A stretch of 7,070 nt of DNA from Prevotella sp. CAG:1058 (GTDB lineage Bacteria; Bacteroidota; Bacteroidia; Bacteroidales; Bacteroidaceae). The notes beneath the pieces are model-generated. The model was not told the origin of the DNA. It saw nothing but the letters and a program-made list of their open reading frames with translations, and made no database searches. Of the stretch, positions 1 through 7,069 are shown one piece after another; within the stretch, counting starts at the first letter, position 1, and each line of letters starts with the position of its first letter. The position numbers were made by a program, and so were the translations under genes. The stretch is from assembly GCA_000433175.1 (NCBI GenBank), contig HF986663.1, positions 11,415-18,484 on the forward strand. Direction: 5' to 3'.

Positions 1-138
1 CCCGCCATTAATCCCTGGCAGTTCTGGATTAGCTGTTTCCTCTTCGTGGCGTCGTTCGTCGGTACGAAGTACATGAAGATTAATCCGATACGCATGATTT
101 GCTATGCGGGCGTGGCAGGCTTGCTGCTCCTGTATTGA
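1..138 (+). CDS. C-terminal fragment of a membrane transporter, probably chromate transporter family
   Basis: Frame 1 is open from the window edge to a TGA at 136-138 and gives 45 residues, so only the C-terminal end of the protein is present. It has a hydrophobic stretch (about residues 7-20), a short polar loop with the pattern KYMKINPIRM, and a last hydrophobic helix ending in GLLLLY. A loop of the form K-x-N-P-(I/V) between two terminal helices, with the protein ending at the last helix, resembles the end of the Bacteroidetes chromate ion transporter (CHR) proteins. Those are usually short, single-domain inner-membrane proteins encoded in pairs. The family call rests on this tail alone; another polytopic transporter is possible. 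That it is the end of a real membrane protein is well supported, because a strong terminator follows the stop by 9 bases. Confidence 0.55.
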   Translation, partial: PAINPWQFWISCFLFVASFVGTKYMKINPIRMICYAGVAGLLLLY

Positions 139-144
139 TGACAT

Positions 145-186
145 AAAAAAGGCGGCTGCCCGGTGAGGCAGCCGCCTTTCTTGTTT
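145..186. terminator. Bidirectional Rho-independent terminator between convergent genes
   Basis: A perfect hairpin has arms GGCGGCTGCC (151-160) and GGCAGCCGCC (167-176) with a 6-base loop. It is extended by three A-T pairs (148-150 with 177-179). A run of six A lies on the left (145-150) and a T-rich stretch on the right (177-189), so each strand reads a GC-rich stem followed by U's. It sits between the plus-strand stop at 138 and the minus-strand stop at 187 and should end both transcripts. Confidence 0.93.
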
Positions 187-771
187 TTATTGCCATTTAA
201 TCGGTACGTTCTTCAGTTGGATGTAAGTAGACAGCGTGCCCGAGCGCGACCTTATGTCTGCGTTGACGTAATAAGTGGTGTAGACCACGGGCAGAACGCT
301 AACCGTGGCAGGCACGTTTATCAGTTTCGACCATTCGAACTTGACTGGTATGCCGACCGTAAGGTTTTTGGTCGGCGAGCCGGTGGTGCTCTTGTACTCG
401 TTGCCGTCAGCGTCGTATGCCGTAACGTGGTTGTCGCCTATGTGCACGTTTGAATAGTTCAGGTCTTTCGACGTTGCCTTTACGATAATGGTTACGGTGT
501 TGCCCGCCGTGTTGCCTACGGCCTCTACAAACTCGATGTCGAAGTGTTTGGCGCCCGGGTTGCTTACTCCAACGCCGTTTGACGTAGTCACGAACGTTGC
601 ACCCTGTGTGCTTGTACTTGCATTCGTGCCTGATTGCTCGCCTACGATGGTCTCCTTGACAACGTCAGCGGCGGCTTCTTTCAGTTTCTTGAAGAATTGG
701 GCGTCTGCGTGTTGCGGTAATGCGAAGAGCGCTATCGCTACTGCGCACAGTGTCTTGATTGCTTTTTTCAT
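187..771 (-). CDS. Small secreted protein of unknown function with predicted beta-rich domain
   Basis: The product is 194 residues. Residues 1-24 form a typical signal peptide: a KK-containing N-terminus, a hydrophobic core LCAVAIALFALP, and an ADA cleavage site before Q25. There is no lipobox cysteine at the cleavage site, so it is probably soluble in the periplasm or secreted. A short lysine/alanine amphipathic segment (about 26-44) is followed by a Ser/Thr/Asn/Gly-rich linker (46-72). The rest (75-194) alternates hydrophobic and polar residues as in a beta sandwich, with a turn motif YDADGNEY (119-126). The layout recalls DUF4352-like or immunoglobulin-like extracellular domains, but I do not recognise a named family. 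It has its own promoter (864-894) and terminator, so it is likely monocistronic. The start is set by the signal peptide; the minus-strand leader is A-rich with no clear Shine-Dalgarno sequence. Confidence 0.85.
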   Translation of the reverse strand: MKKAIKTLCAVAIALFALPQHADAQFFKKLKEAAADVVKETIVGEQSGTNASTSTQGATFVTTSNGVGVSNPGAKHFDIEFVEAVGNTAGNTVTIIVKATSKDLNYSNVHIGDNHVTAYDADGNEYKSTTGSPTKNLTVGIPVKFEWSKLINVPATVSVLPVVYTTYYVNADIRSRSGTLSTYIQLKNVPIKWQ

Positions 772-863
772 AGTCGTGTTTTTTTATGGGTTATTATTAT
801 TCGCCACTTATTTTGGTGTATGCGTGACTGCCTGTCTTGTATCACTGCAGTTTGCATGTGTTG

Positions 864-894
864 CAAAAATATACATTATTCCGAATCAGGCAAT
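864..894 (-). promoter_or_regulatory. Bacteroidetes-type promoter for the secreted-protein gene
   Basis: Read on the minus strand, ATTG (894-891) is followed after 19 bases by TATTTTTG (871-864). This matches the Bacteroidetes primary sigma factor consensus of a TTTG or TTG element at about -33 and TAnnTTTG at about -7, with the expected 19-21 base spacing. Transcription would start near 858, giving a leader of roughly 87 bases before the ATG at 771. A 12-bp palindrome (896-907) lies directly upstream of the -33 element. Confidence 0.7.
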
Positions 895-1040
895 AACGGA
901 TTTCCGTGAAATTACCGGCTCGATGCGTGCGTGTACATATCTTATTAATACATTTAAGGCTGTTCAAGTATGAATATTACTGATACATGTGTTACAGCGT
1001 CGTCTTACCGTTGCCGGTTGTTGCCGTTTGGGGCACGCTT

Positions 1041-1128
1041 GCAAAAGGTTATCTTTCGCCGTGCAATATGCCGTCTTTCAGGGCGTAAAAGGTTACCTAT
1101 TGCATCCTGAAAGGTTACCTTTTGCAAG
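1041..1128. repeat. Four-unit 22-bp tandem repeat with dyad symmetry
   Basis: Units run 1041-1062, 1063-1084, 1085-1106 and 1107-1128, all exactly 22 bases and in register. Units 1, 3 and 4 share the core AAAGGTTA; units 3 and 4 agree at 17 of 22 positions, units 1 and 3 at 15, and units 1 and 4 at 14. Unit 2 is decayed but still agrees with unit 1 at 13 positions. The consensus GCAAAAGGTTACCTTTTGC is an odd palindrome with 9-base arms around a central T. From general recollection, similar AAAAGGT/ACCTTTT intergenic dyads occur in Prevotella-like genomes, but this was not searched. The array lies between divergent genes and could bind a protein or be a dispersed repeat; its role is unknown. 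Confidence 0.75.
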
Positions 1129-1221
1129 AGCATTGGTACAGCCCGTGTGCGCGTTTGTACGGGAGCAGTCTTTTATCCGGTGTAAAGATAAATATAAAAT
1201 GACAATTTTCTATCATAAGTT

Positions 1222-1273
1222 TCGTTTTTGTGATATTAAATTAGTATTTTTGTCGCAATTATCACTAAAACGA
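1222..1273. promoter_or_regulatory. 14-bp inverted repeat bracketing the regulator promoter (candidate operator)
   Basis: The left arm at 1222-1235 reads TCGTTTTTGTGATA. The right arm at 1260-1273 reads TATCACTAAAACGA, which is the reverse complement at 13 of 14 positions. The arms are 24 bases apart and the -7 element lies between them. The left arm covers the -33 region and the right arm covers the expected start of transcription and the 5' leader. Because the left arm should lie upstream of the transcript, an RNA hairpin is less likely than a pair of protein-binding half sites. Autoregulation by the adjacent XRE/cupin protein is the simplest inference. Confidence 0.55.
1245..1252 (+). promoter_or_regulatory. 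Candidate -7 promoter element of the XRE/cupin gene
   Basis: TATTTTTG matches the Bacteroidetes TAnnTTTG element, and a start of transcription about 7 bases downstream would give a leader of roughly 20 bases. The nearest TTTG (1227-1230) is only 14 bases upstream, shorter than the usual 19-21. The -33 element is therefore weak or displaced, which could mean the promoter needs help or is tuned by the regulator bound to the flanking repeat. Confidence 0.55.
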
Positions 1274-1280
1274 TATCTAA

Positions 1281-1835
1281 ATGGAAGATGAAATAAAACA
1301 AATCGGTGAACGTTTGAAGGGGCTCCGTGAGGTGCTCGACATCCAGGCGCAAGAAGTGGCCGACCTCTGCGGCGTGTCGCTTGAGGCTTACCTGAAAGCC
1401 GAGGAGGGCGAGGGCGAGCTTTCGATAAGCAGCATGCAGAAGATAGCGAGGAAATACGGCATAGGCTTCGATGTGCTTATGTTCGGCGTCGAGCCGCACA
1501 TGAACGCTTACTTCCTTACCCGCAAGGGGCAGGGCGTAAGTGTTGAGCGCCGCAAGGCTTACAAGTACCAGAGCCTGGCGGGCGGCTTCCGCGGGCGCAA
1601 GGCCGAACCGTTCATGGTGCTGGTAGAGCCCAAGCCCGACGGTGCCCCGTTGGAGAAGAACTCGCACGACGGACAGGAATTCAACATCGTGATAGAGGGC
1701 AGCCTTGAGTTGACAATAGGCAAGAAGGTGCTTGTGCTCAACGAGGGTGACAGCATATACTTCGATGCATCGCAGCCCCACTGCATGCGTGCCCTTGATG
1801 GCAAGCCCGTAAAGTTTCTGGCGGTGATTGTATAG
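1281..1835 (+). CDS. XRE-family transcriptional regulator with C-terminal cupin sensor domain
   Basis: The product is 184 residues, the usual size for HTH-cupin regulators. Residues about 7-62 form the XRE/Cro-type helix-turn-helix (IGERLKGLREVLDIQAQEVADL, then GVSLEAYLKAEEGE and SISSMQKIARKYGI). Residues about 108-184 form a cupin_2 barrel: motif 1 around SHDGQEFNIVIEG (H129, E133, G140) and motif 2 around GDSIYFDASQPH (G156, P166, H167). H129, E133 and H167 are candidate metal or ligand-binding residues; the classic second histidine of motif 1 is absent. Proteins of this kind bind DNA and sense a small molecule with the cupin. It lies upstream of an acyl-CoA synthetase on the same strand, so it probably controls that gene, and the inverted repeat at its own promoter suggests autoregulation. 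The ATG at 1281 follows an A-rich leader without a clear Shine-Dalgarno sequence. Confidence 0.9.
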   Translation: MEDEIKQIGERLKGLREVLDIQAQEVADLCGVSLEAYLKAEEGEGELSISSMQKIARKYGIGFDVLMFGVEPHMNAYFLTRKGQGVSVERRKAYKYQSLAGGFRGRKAEPFMVLVEPKPDGAPLEKNSHDGQEFNIVIEGSLELTIGKKVLVLNEGDSIYFDASQPHCMRALDGKPVKFLAVIV

Positions 1836-2017
1836 TTTAAAGTACAGGAACACAAATAAAGGTCGCATTGCTATTGCCGCCGGCTGGTATTGCCACGCAT
1901 GCAATGGCGGCGTATGACACAGCCGGGCGGTTGCTGCCCGCCGCATCAGGCATCCGGCTGCCTGCCTATGGCGCGCTGTTGTGCCCGTGCAATGTTATTT
2001 TAATAGGTATAAGCAAA
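1836..2017 (+). other. GC-rich hairpin-bearing spacer ahead of the acyl-CoA synthetase
   Basis: This 182-base gap holds three successive potential hairpins. The first joins GCCGCC (1876-1881) to GGCGGC (1906-1911) and continues as ATTGC (1889-1893) with GCAAT (1901-1905), giving 11 pairs with a 7-base bulge. The second is CGGGC (1924-1928) with GCCCG (1936-1940), or alternatively GGCGG (1926-1930) with CCGCC (1938-1942); the two are mutually exclusive. The third is a perfect CAGGCA-TCCGGC-TGCCTG (1947-1964). None is followed by a T run, so they are not standard terminators. The frame is open through the spacer into the synthetase, but the encoded residues do not resemble the family's N-terminus. 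The spacer may be a structured leader that tunes expression of the downstream gene or the stability of a shared transcript. Confidence 0.5.
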
Positions 2018-3682
<1,665 letters not shown>

Positions 3683-3705
3683 TGCTCCTGCCGTTTGTAA
3701 TGAAT

Positions 3706-3745
3706 ACCTGCGTGGACTGCCATCGTTATGGGCGCCCACGCAGGT
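3706..3745 (+). other. Perfect 10-bp hairpin in the leader region of argF'
   Basis: ACCTGCGTGG (3706-3715) pairs completely with CCACGCAGGT (3736-3745). Inside it a 4-by-4 internal loop leads to a second small stem CCAT/ATGG (3720-3723 with 3728-3731) closed by CGTT. It starts 24 bases after the synthetase stop and ends 53 bases before the argF' start. No T run follows on either strand, so it is not a classical intrinsic terminator. It may stabilise the 3' end of the upstream message, act as a weak terminator, or be a leader structure of argF'. No clear TAnnTTTG promoter for argF' was found in the 116-base gap. Confidence 0.6.
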
Positions 3746-3798
3746 CTGCACCATACAGTGACTATAATCTTAAACATCAATAAATAAAGTATTTTTTA

Positions 3799-4761
3799 AT
3801 GAGAACATTCATTAATGTAGAAGACCTCGGCGACCTGAAGCAGGCTCTAGCCGAGGCTGGGGAGATAAAGAACGACAGGTTTAAATACCAGCATCTCGGT
3901 AAGAACAAGACCTTGATGATGATATTCTTCAACAACAGTCTCCGCACACGTCTCAGTACGCAGAAAGCTGCGATTAATCTGGGAATGAACGTCATCGTGC
4001 TCGACGTGAACGCAGGTGCGTGGAAACTGGAGACAGAGCGTGGAGTCATTATGGACGGCGACAAGAGCGAGCACCTGCTTGAAGCCATTCCGGTAATGGG
4101 CTGCTACTGCGACATGATAGGGGTGCGCTCGTTTGCCGGACTGACCGACCGTGAATACGACTATGCCGAGACCGTGCTCAACCAGTTCATAAAATACAGC
4201 GGACGCCCCGTTTTCGCAATGGAGACCGCCACTGTGCATCCGCTCCAGGCCTTTGCCGACCTTATAACGATAGAGGAACACAAGACCAAGGCACGCCCGA
4301 AGGTCGTGCTGTCATGGGCACCACACTGCCGCGCGCTGCCGCAGGCCGTGCCAAACTCGTTCGCACAGTGGATGAACGCCGCCGACGTTGACTTCGTTGT
4401 GACCCATCCCGAAGGCTACGAGCTTGACCCGAAGTTTGTAGGAAACGCCCGTGTGGAGTACGACCAGATGAAAGCTCTCGAGGGTGCTGACTTCGTTTAT
4501 GCCAAGAACTGGAGCTGTCCGGGCGTTACCAATCCGGCCGATTACGGCAAAATCCTGTCTAAGGACATGTCGTGGACTATCGACGAGGCGCACATGGCTG
4601 TTACCGACAACGGCAAGTTCATGCACTGCCTGCCCGTACGACGCGGACTGATTGTAACCGACGACGTTATCGAAGGGCCAAATTCGCTCGTGATTCCCGA
4701 AGCTGCAAACCGCGAGATTTCAGCTTCCGTGGTGATTAAGCGCATGCTTGAAGCGCTGTAA
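3799..4761 (+). CDS. argF': N-succinylornithine carbamoyltransferase
   Basis: The product is 320 residues, the full length of the Bacteroides-type ArgF' transcarbamylase. It transfers the carbamoyl group of carbamoyl phosphate to N-succinyl-L-ornithine, giving N-succinylcitrulline in the succinylated arginine pathway of Bacteroidales. Landmarks are the carbamoyl-phosphate loop SLRTR (47-51), GAWKLETERGVIMDGDK (73-89), HPLQ (147-150), WAPH near 173-176 and HCLPVRRG (276-283). The sequence recalls closely the characterised Bacteroides fragilis enzyme. Position 90, which separates succinyl- from acetylornithine enzymes (Pro in B. fragilis, Glu in the Xanthomonas acetylornithine enzyme), is serine here. 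Serine at the equivalent site gave succinylornithine activity when engineered in the Xanthomonas protein, so this call is preferred. Residues 239-249 look divergent from the B. fragilis sequence as I recall it. The ATG at 3799 follows an AT-rich leader with no Shine-Dalgarno sequence. No other arginine genes are in the window. Confidence 0.93.
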   Translation: MRTFINVEDLGDLKQALAEAGEIKNDRFKYQHLGKNKTLMMIFFNNSLRTRLSTQKAAINLGMNVIVLDVNAGAWKLETERGVIMDGDKSEHLLEAIPVMGCYCDMIGVRSFAGLTDREYDYAETVLNQFIKYSGRPVFAMETATVHPLQAFADLITIEEHKTKARPKVVLSWAPHCRALPQAVPNSFAQWMNAADVDFVVTHPEGYELDPKFVGNARVEYDQMKALEGADFVYAKNWSCPGVTNPADYGKILSKDMSWTIDEAHMAVTDNGKFMHCLPVRRGLIVTDDVIEGPNSLVIPEAANREISASVVIKRMLEAL

Positions 4762-4784
4762 CGTTGTGGAATAAGGTTAAAGCG

Positions 4785-4827
4785 GAGGGTGCACCAAATA
4801 TATGACGATTCTGGTACACCCTCTTTT
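4785..4827 (+). terminator. Rho-independent terminator of argF'
   Basis: GAGGGTGCACC (4785-4795) pairs with GGTACACCCTC (4813-4823), 11 positions with a single mismatch (C4792 opposite A4816) and a 17-base loop. It is followed at once by TTTTC. It lies 23 bases past the argF' stop on the same strand. Confidence 0.8.
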
Positions 4828-4846
4828 CATATCGTAACGGAACTAT

Positions 4847-4887
4847 AAAATGAGACAAAGCCTTGACCTTCACAAGTCAAGGCTTTG
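4847..4887 (-). terminator. Terminator of the minus-strand efflux operon
   Basis: A perfect 12-bp stem joins CAAAGCCTTGAC (4856-4867) and GTCAAGGCTTTG (4876-4887) with an 8-base loop. Read on the minus strand it is followed by TCTCATTTTATAG, an imperfect U-rich tail, which fits a terminator for the permease gene ending at 4956. On the plus strand the flank GCCCGTTTCG is less suitable, but the stem may also act as a backstop for argF' transcripts. Confidence 0.75.
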
Positions 4888-4913
4888 CCCGTTTCGTGTA
4901 AACTTTTTTCACA

Positions 4914-4947
4914 AGGCCAAGGGTTGTATGAATATGCCGGTTGGCCT
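4914..4947. other. Small hairpin next to the permease stop codon
   Basis: AGGCCAA (4914-4920) pairs with TTGGCCT (4941-4947) around a 20-base loop, extendable by ACA/TGT with a one-base bulge. It lies immediately past the permease stop on the minus strand, before the main terminator. It has no U tract in the minus-strand direction and may only protect the 3' end of the message or be chance. Confidence 0.35.
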
Positions 4948-4955
4948 GTGTGGTG

Positions 4956-6194
4956 CTATTCGTATCGTATGGCTTCTATCGGGTCCAGCTGGGCGGCTTT
5001 CTTTGCAGGATACCATCCGAAGAACACACCGGTGAAGGTGCATACGGCGAAACTCATTATAATGCTCCACGGCTGTATGAATATGGGCCAGTGGGCGAAG
5101 GCTTTTACCGAATATGATGCCCCTATGCCTATCAGCACTCCAATTATTCCGCCCGTAACGCTTAGCATTATGGCTTCAATCAGGAACTGGTTCAGAATGT
5201 CTATGCCCCTGGCGCCGACGCTCATTCTCAAGCCTATTTCGCGTGTGCGTTCAGTCACGCTGACATACATTATGTTCATGATTCCGATACCGCCGACTAT
5301 GAGCGAAATGCCGGCAACGCATCCGAGAAGTACTGTGAGCATGTCGGTTGTTGAGTTCATCATGTTTGACAACTCCTCTTGTGAGCGTATGTTGAAGTCG
5401 TCTTCGTCGCCGGGGGTGTCTTCTGTTGCCTCCTTAAGTTTGTGGGTCCGGCGTAGTATTTGCGCGATTTCCTCCGTTGCCTTGTCGGTAAGGTTTTCGG
5501 TTATTGCCGAACACGTGATGCCTTCAAGGTAAGTCTGTGCCAATATTCGTTTCATGACGGTAGTGTATGGGGCCAATGCAAGGTCGTCCTGGTCCATTCC
5601 CATAGAGTTGTAGCCCTTCTTTTTCAGCACGCCGATAACTCTGAACGGTATGGAGTTGAATCTCACTACTTTTCCTATTGGGTCGGAACCGTCGGGAAAC
5701 AGGTTGTCGACAATCGTCTGTCCGAGAATACAAACCTTGGCGCTCGTCTTGATGTCGGTGTCAGTGAATACCTCTCCCTCGCTGACTGAAAGCTGCCTTA
5801 TGTCGAGATAGTCCTGATTGACGCCGTAAATGCTTGACGGGGTGTTGTTGTTGCCGTATATCCACTGTCCGCTGCTGGTCACTGTCGGGCTGATGCCTTT
5901 GATGTAGTTGCATTCGTCCTTGATGGCAGTGTAGTCGCTGATTTTCAGGGTTTCCATTGACGAGGCGTCCTGTCTTACTCCTCCACGCATGTCGGCACCG
6001 GGATGTATCATTATCATGTTGGAGCCCATCTCGGCAATGTTTGCTTGTATGCTTCTCTTGGAGCCTTGACCGATGGCAAGCATTGTTATGACTGATGCAA
6101 CGCCTATGATGATGCCCAATGCCGTAAGAAACGATCGCATCTTGTTTGCTGCGATGGCCTTCAGCGCTATTTTGAACAGATTCGCGTAATTCAT
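4956..6194 (-). CDS. MacB-type ABC transporter permease (FtsX/MacB_PCD)
   Basis: The product is 412 residues, typical for stand-alone Bacteroidetes MacB-like permeases. A cytoplasmic N-terminal helix (LFKIALKAIAANKMRSFLTALG) leads into the first membrane segment (about 22-42). A large periplasmic core domain (about 45-280) of the MacB_PCD type carries NSIPFRVIGVLKKKG (180-194). Three more membrane segments follow at about 285-310, 340-362 and 374-396. The FtsX motif between segments 2 and 3 is visible as ERTREIGLRMSVGARGIDI (315-333), and the protein ends with the usual PAKKAAQLDPIEAIRYE. In E. coli MacB the ATPase is fused in front of this unit; here it is a separate gene 29 bases upstream in the same operon. 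The permease would dimerise in the inner membrane and, with ATPase, adaptor and a TolC-like channel, drive export of a peptide, lipid or drug. The substrate cannot be inferred. The leader is A-rich with no Shine-Dalgarno sequence. Confidence 0.93.
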   Translation of the reverse strand: MNYANLFKIALKAIAANKMRSFLTALGIIIGVASVITMLAIGQGSKRSIQANIAEMGSNMIMIHPGADMRGGVRQDASSMETLKISDYTAIKDECNYIKGISPTVTSSGQWIYGNNNTPSSIYGVNQDYLDIRQLSVSEGEVFTDTDIKTSAKVCILGQTIVDNLFPDGSDPIGKVVRFNSIPFRVIGVLKKKGYNSMGMDQDDLALAPYTTVMKRILAQTYLEGITCSAITENLTDKATEEIAQILRRTHKLKEATEDTPGDEDDFNIRSQEELSNMMNSTTDMLTVLLGCVAGISLIVGGIGIMNIMYVSVTERTREIGLRMSVGARGIDILNQFLIEAIMLSVTGGIIGVLIGIGASYSVKAFAHWPIFIQPWSIIMSFAVCTFTGVFFGWYPAKKAAQLDPIEAIRYE

Positions 6195-6223
6195 CTTTTT
6201 ATGTCTTGTTTGTTTTTACTATG

Positions 6224-6973
6224 TCATTCATCGCTCTTTGCCGGAAGTGCGGCCAATCCTTCCTTGGCGGAGAGGATGTTTTCGTTTATTTTGTCGCTTA
6301 TTATGACTCCGTCACGCAGCATGATGTTGCGTGAGGAGTAATTTGCTATGTCCGGGTTGTGAGTTACGAATATTATCGTGCGCCCTTCGGCGTGAAGTTT
6401 CTGGAACAGCACGAGAATCTCGAAAGAAGTGCGCGTGTCAAGATTACCTGTAGCCTCGTCGGCAAGTATTACTGCCGGATTGTTGACCAGTGCGCGTGCT
6501 ATTGCCACACGCTGCATCTGGCCTCCCGACATTTGGTTTGACTTGTGGTACAGGCGGTTGCCTAATCCTACTTCGCACAAGGCTTTGGTTGCGCGTTCGA
6601 GGCGTTCTTTTGCGCTTACCGATGGATTGTACATGAGCGGGAGCTCCACATTCTCGATGCTGGTTGTCTTTGGCAGCAGGTTATAGTTCTGGAAGATGAA
6701 TCCTATCTTCTTGTTGCGCAGTGTTGCCCTTTGCGACTTTGACATCTTGCGTACGGATATTCCGTCGAGATAGTATTCGCCGCTGCTCGGGGTGTCGAGA
6801 CATCCCAACTGGTTGAGCAGGGTGGATTTGCCTGAGCCTGACTTACCCATTATTGTGACAAACTCGCCCTCGTATATCTTGAAGGAAATACCGCACAGTG
6901 CGTGTACCGTTTCGTCACCTACGAGAAAGTTGCGCTTCACGTTCTGAAGTTCTATGACTACCTTTTTCTCCAT
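6224..6973 (-). CDS. MacB/LolD-type ABC transporter ATP-binding protein
   Basis: The product is 249 residues. It has Walker A GKSGSGKS (43-50), the Q-loop glutamine (Q95 in FQNYNLLP), the signature MSGGQMQR (148-155), Walker B AVILADEA (167-174), D-loop GNLD (176-179) and switch histidine H205. The signature starts with Met instead of the usual Leu, a mild change. The pattern QNYNLLP and the overall size place it with the MacB/LolD export ATPases rather than importers. About 25 residues past the end of the core fold form a C-terminal tail. It would bind the cytoplasmic face of the permease encoded next and power periplasmic extrusion. It lies 15 bases after the adaptor stop and 29 bases before the permease, so the genes are clearly one operon. 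AGGA at 6979-6982, 5 bases before the ATG, is a possible Shine-Dalgarno site and supports this start. Confidence 0.94.
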   Translation of the reverse strand: MEKKVVIELQNVKRNFLVGDETVHALCGISFKIYEGEFVTIMGKSGSGKSTLLNQLGCLDTPSSGEYYLDGISVRKMSKSQRATLRNKKIGFIFQNYNLLPKTTSIENVELPLMYNPSVSAKERLERATKALCEVGLGNRLYHKSNQMSGGQMQRVAIARALVNNPAVILADEATGNLDTRTSFEILVLFQKLHAEGRTIIFVTHNPDIANYSSRNIMLRDGVIISDKINENILSAKEGLAALPAKSDE

Positions 6974-6988
6974 GACTATCCTGTCTTT

Positions 6989-7069
6989 TTACTTTTTCTT
7001 CTTGTCCTTGTCCGGTGGTCCTGGTGCAAACGGACTGCTTTCAGTCTCAGGTTCTTCGGGTTTCTCTTC
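6989..7069 (-). CDS. C-terminal end of a probable periplasmic adaptor (MacA/HlyD-like)
   Basis: The minus-strand frame is open from the window edge to a TAA at 6991-6989 and gives 26 residues: an acidic, Pro/Glu-rich stretch, then SPFAPGPPDKDKKKK. No domain is left to see. It is placed directly upstream of the ATPase, 15 bases away, where Bacteroidetes MacAB-like operons carry the membrane-fusion adaptor. Those adaptors often end in a low-complexity proline-rich tail with terminal lysines. The family call therefore rests mainly on gene order and on the style of the tail. The adaptor would link the permease to an outer-membrane channel in the periplasm. Confidence 0.65.
   Translation of the reverse strand, partial: EEKPEEPETESSPFAPGPPDKDKKKK

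Larger units (their letters stand above)
772..1280. other. 509-base intergenic region between divergently transcribed genes
   Basis: No convincing gene lies here; the short open frames have no start signals and run into non-coding motifs. It holds the minus-strand promoter of the secreted protein (864-894), a small palindrome ACGGA-TT-TCCGT just upstream of that promoter (896-907), four 22-bp tandem repeat units (1041-1128), and the plus-strand promoter of the XRE/cupin gene (around 1245-1252) inside a long inverted repeat (1222-1273). Nothing recognisable was seen at 908-1040 or 1129-1200. Confidence 0.8.

Noticed and set aside
1041..1128. Possible small CRISPR array
   Set aside because: The repeats are directly contiguous with no unique spacers, are only 22 bases long, and no cas gene is nearby.
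1236..1946. Long minus-strand open frame (236 codons) opposite the XRE/cupin gene
   Set aside because: It lies antisense to a gene with clear domains. Its translation has no recognisable motif, and the openness is explained by the codon bias of the plus-strand gene.
1868..2017. N-terminal extension of the acyl-CoA synthetase from an ATG at 1868
   Set aside because: The extra 50 residues are low-complexity Ala/Leu/Gly/Pro sequence unlike known family members and overlap the hairpins. The ATG at 2018 gives the usual MIERFL start and normal length.
3701..3705. Possible arginine-repressor half site (TGAAT) upstream of argF'
   Set aside because: Only one five-base half is present with no matching partner at the expected distance; it is too short to mean anything.
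4901..4910. T6 run at 4904-4909 as a plus-strand terminator tail
   Set aside because: It lies 16 bases past the nearest stem (4856-4887), too far for an intrinsic terminator; the plus-strand transcript is better served by the hairpin at 4785-4827.
4885..5532. Plus-strand open frame (215 codons) opposite the permease gene
   Set aside because: It is the shadow of a well-supported FtsX/MacB permease and begins inside the terminator region.
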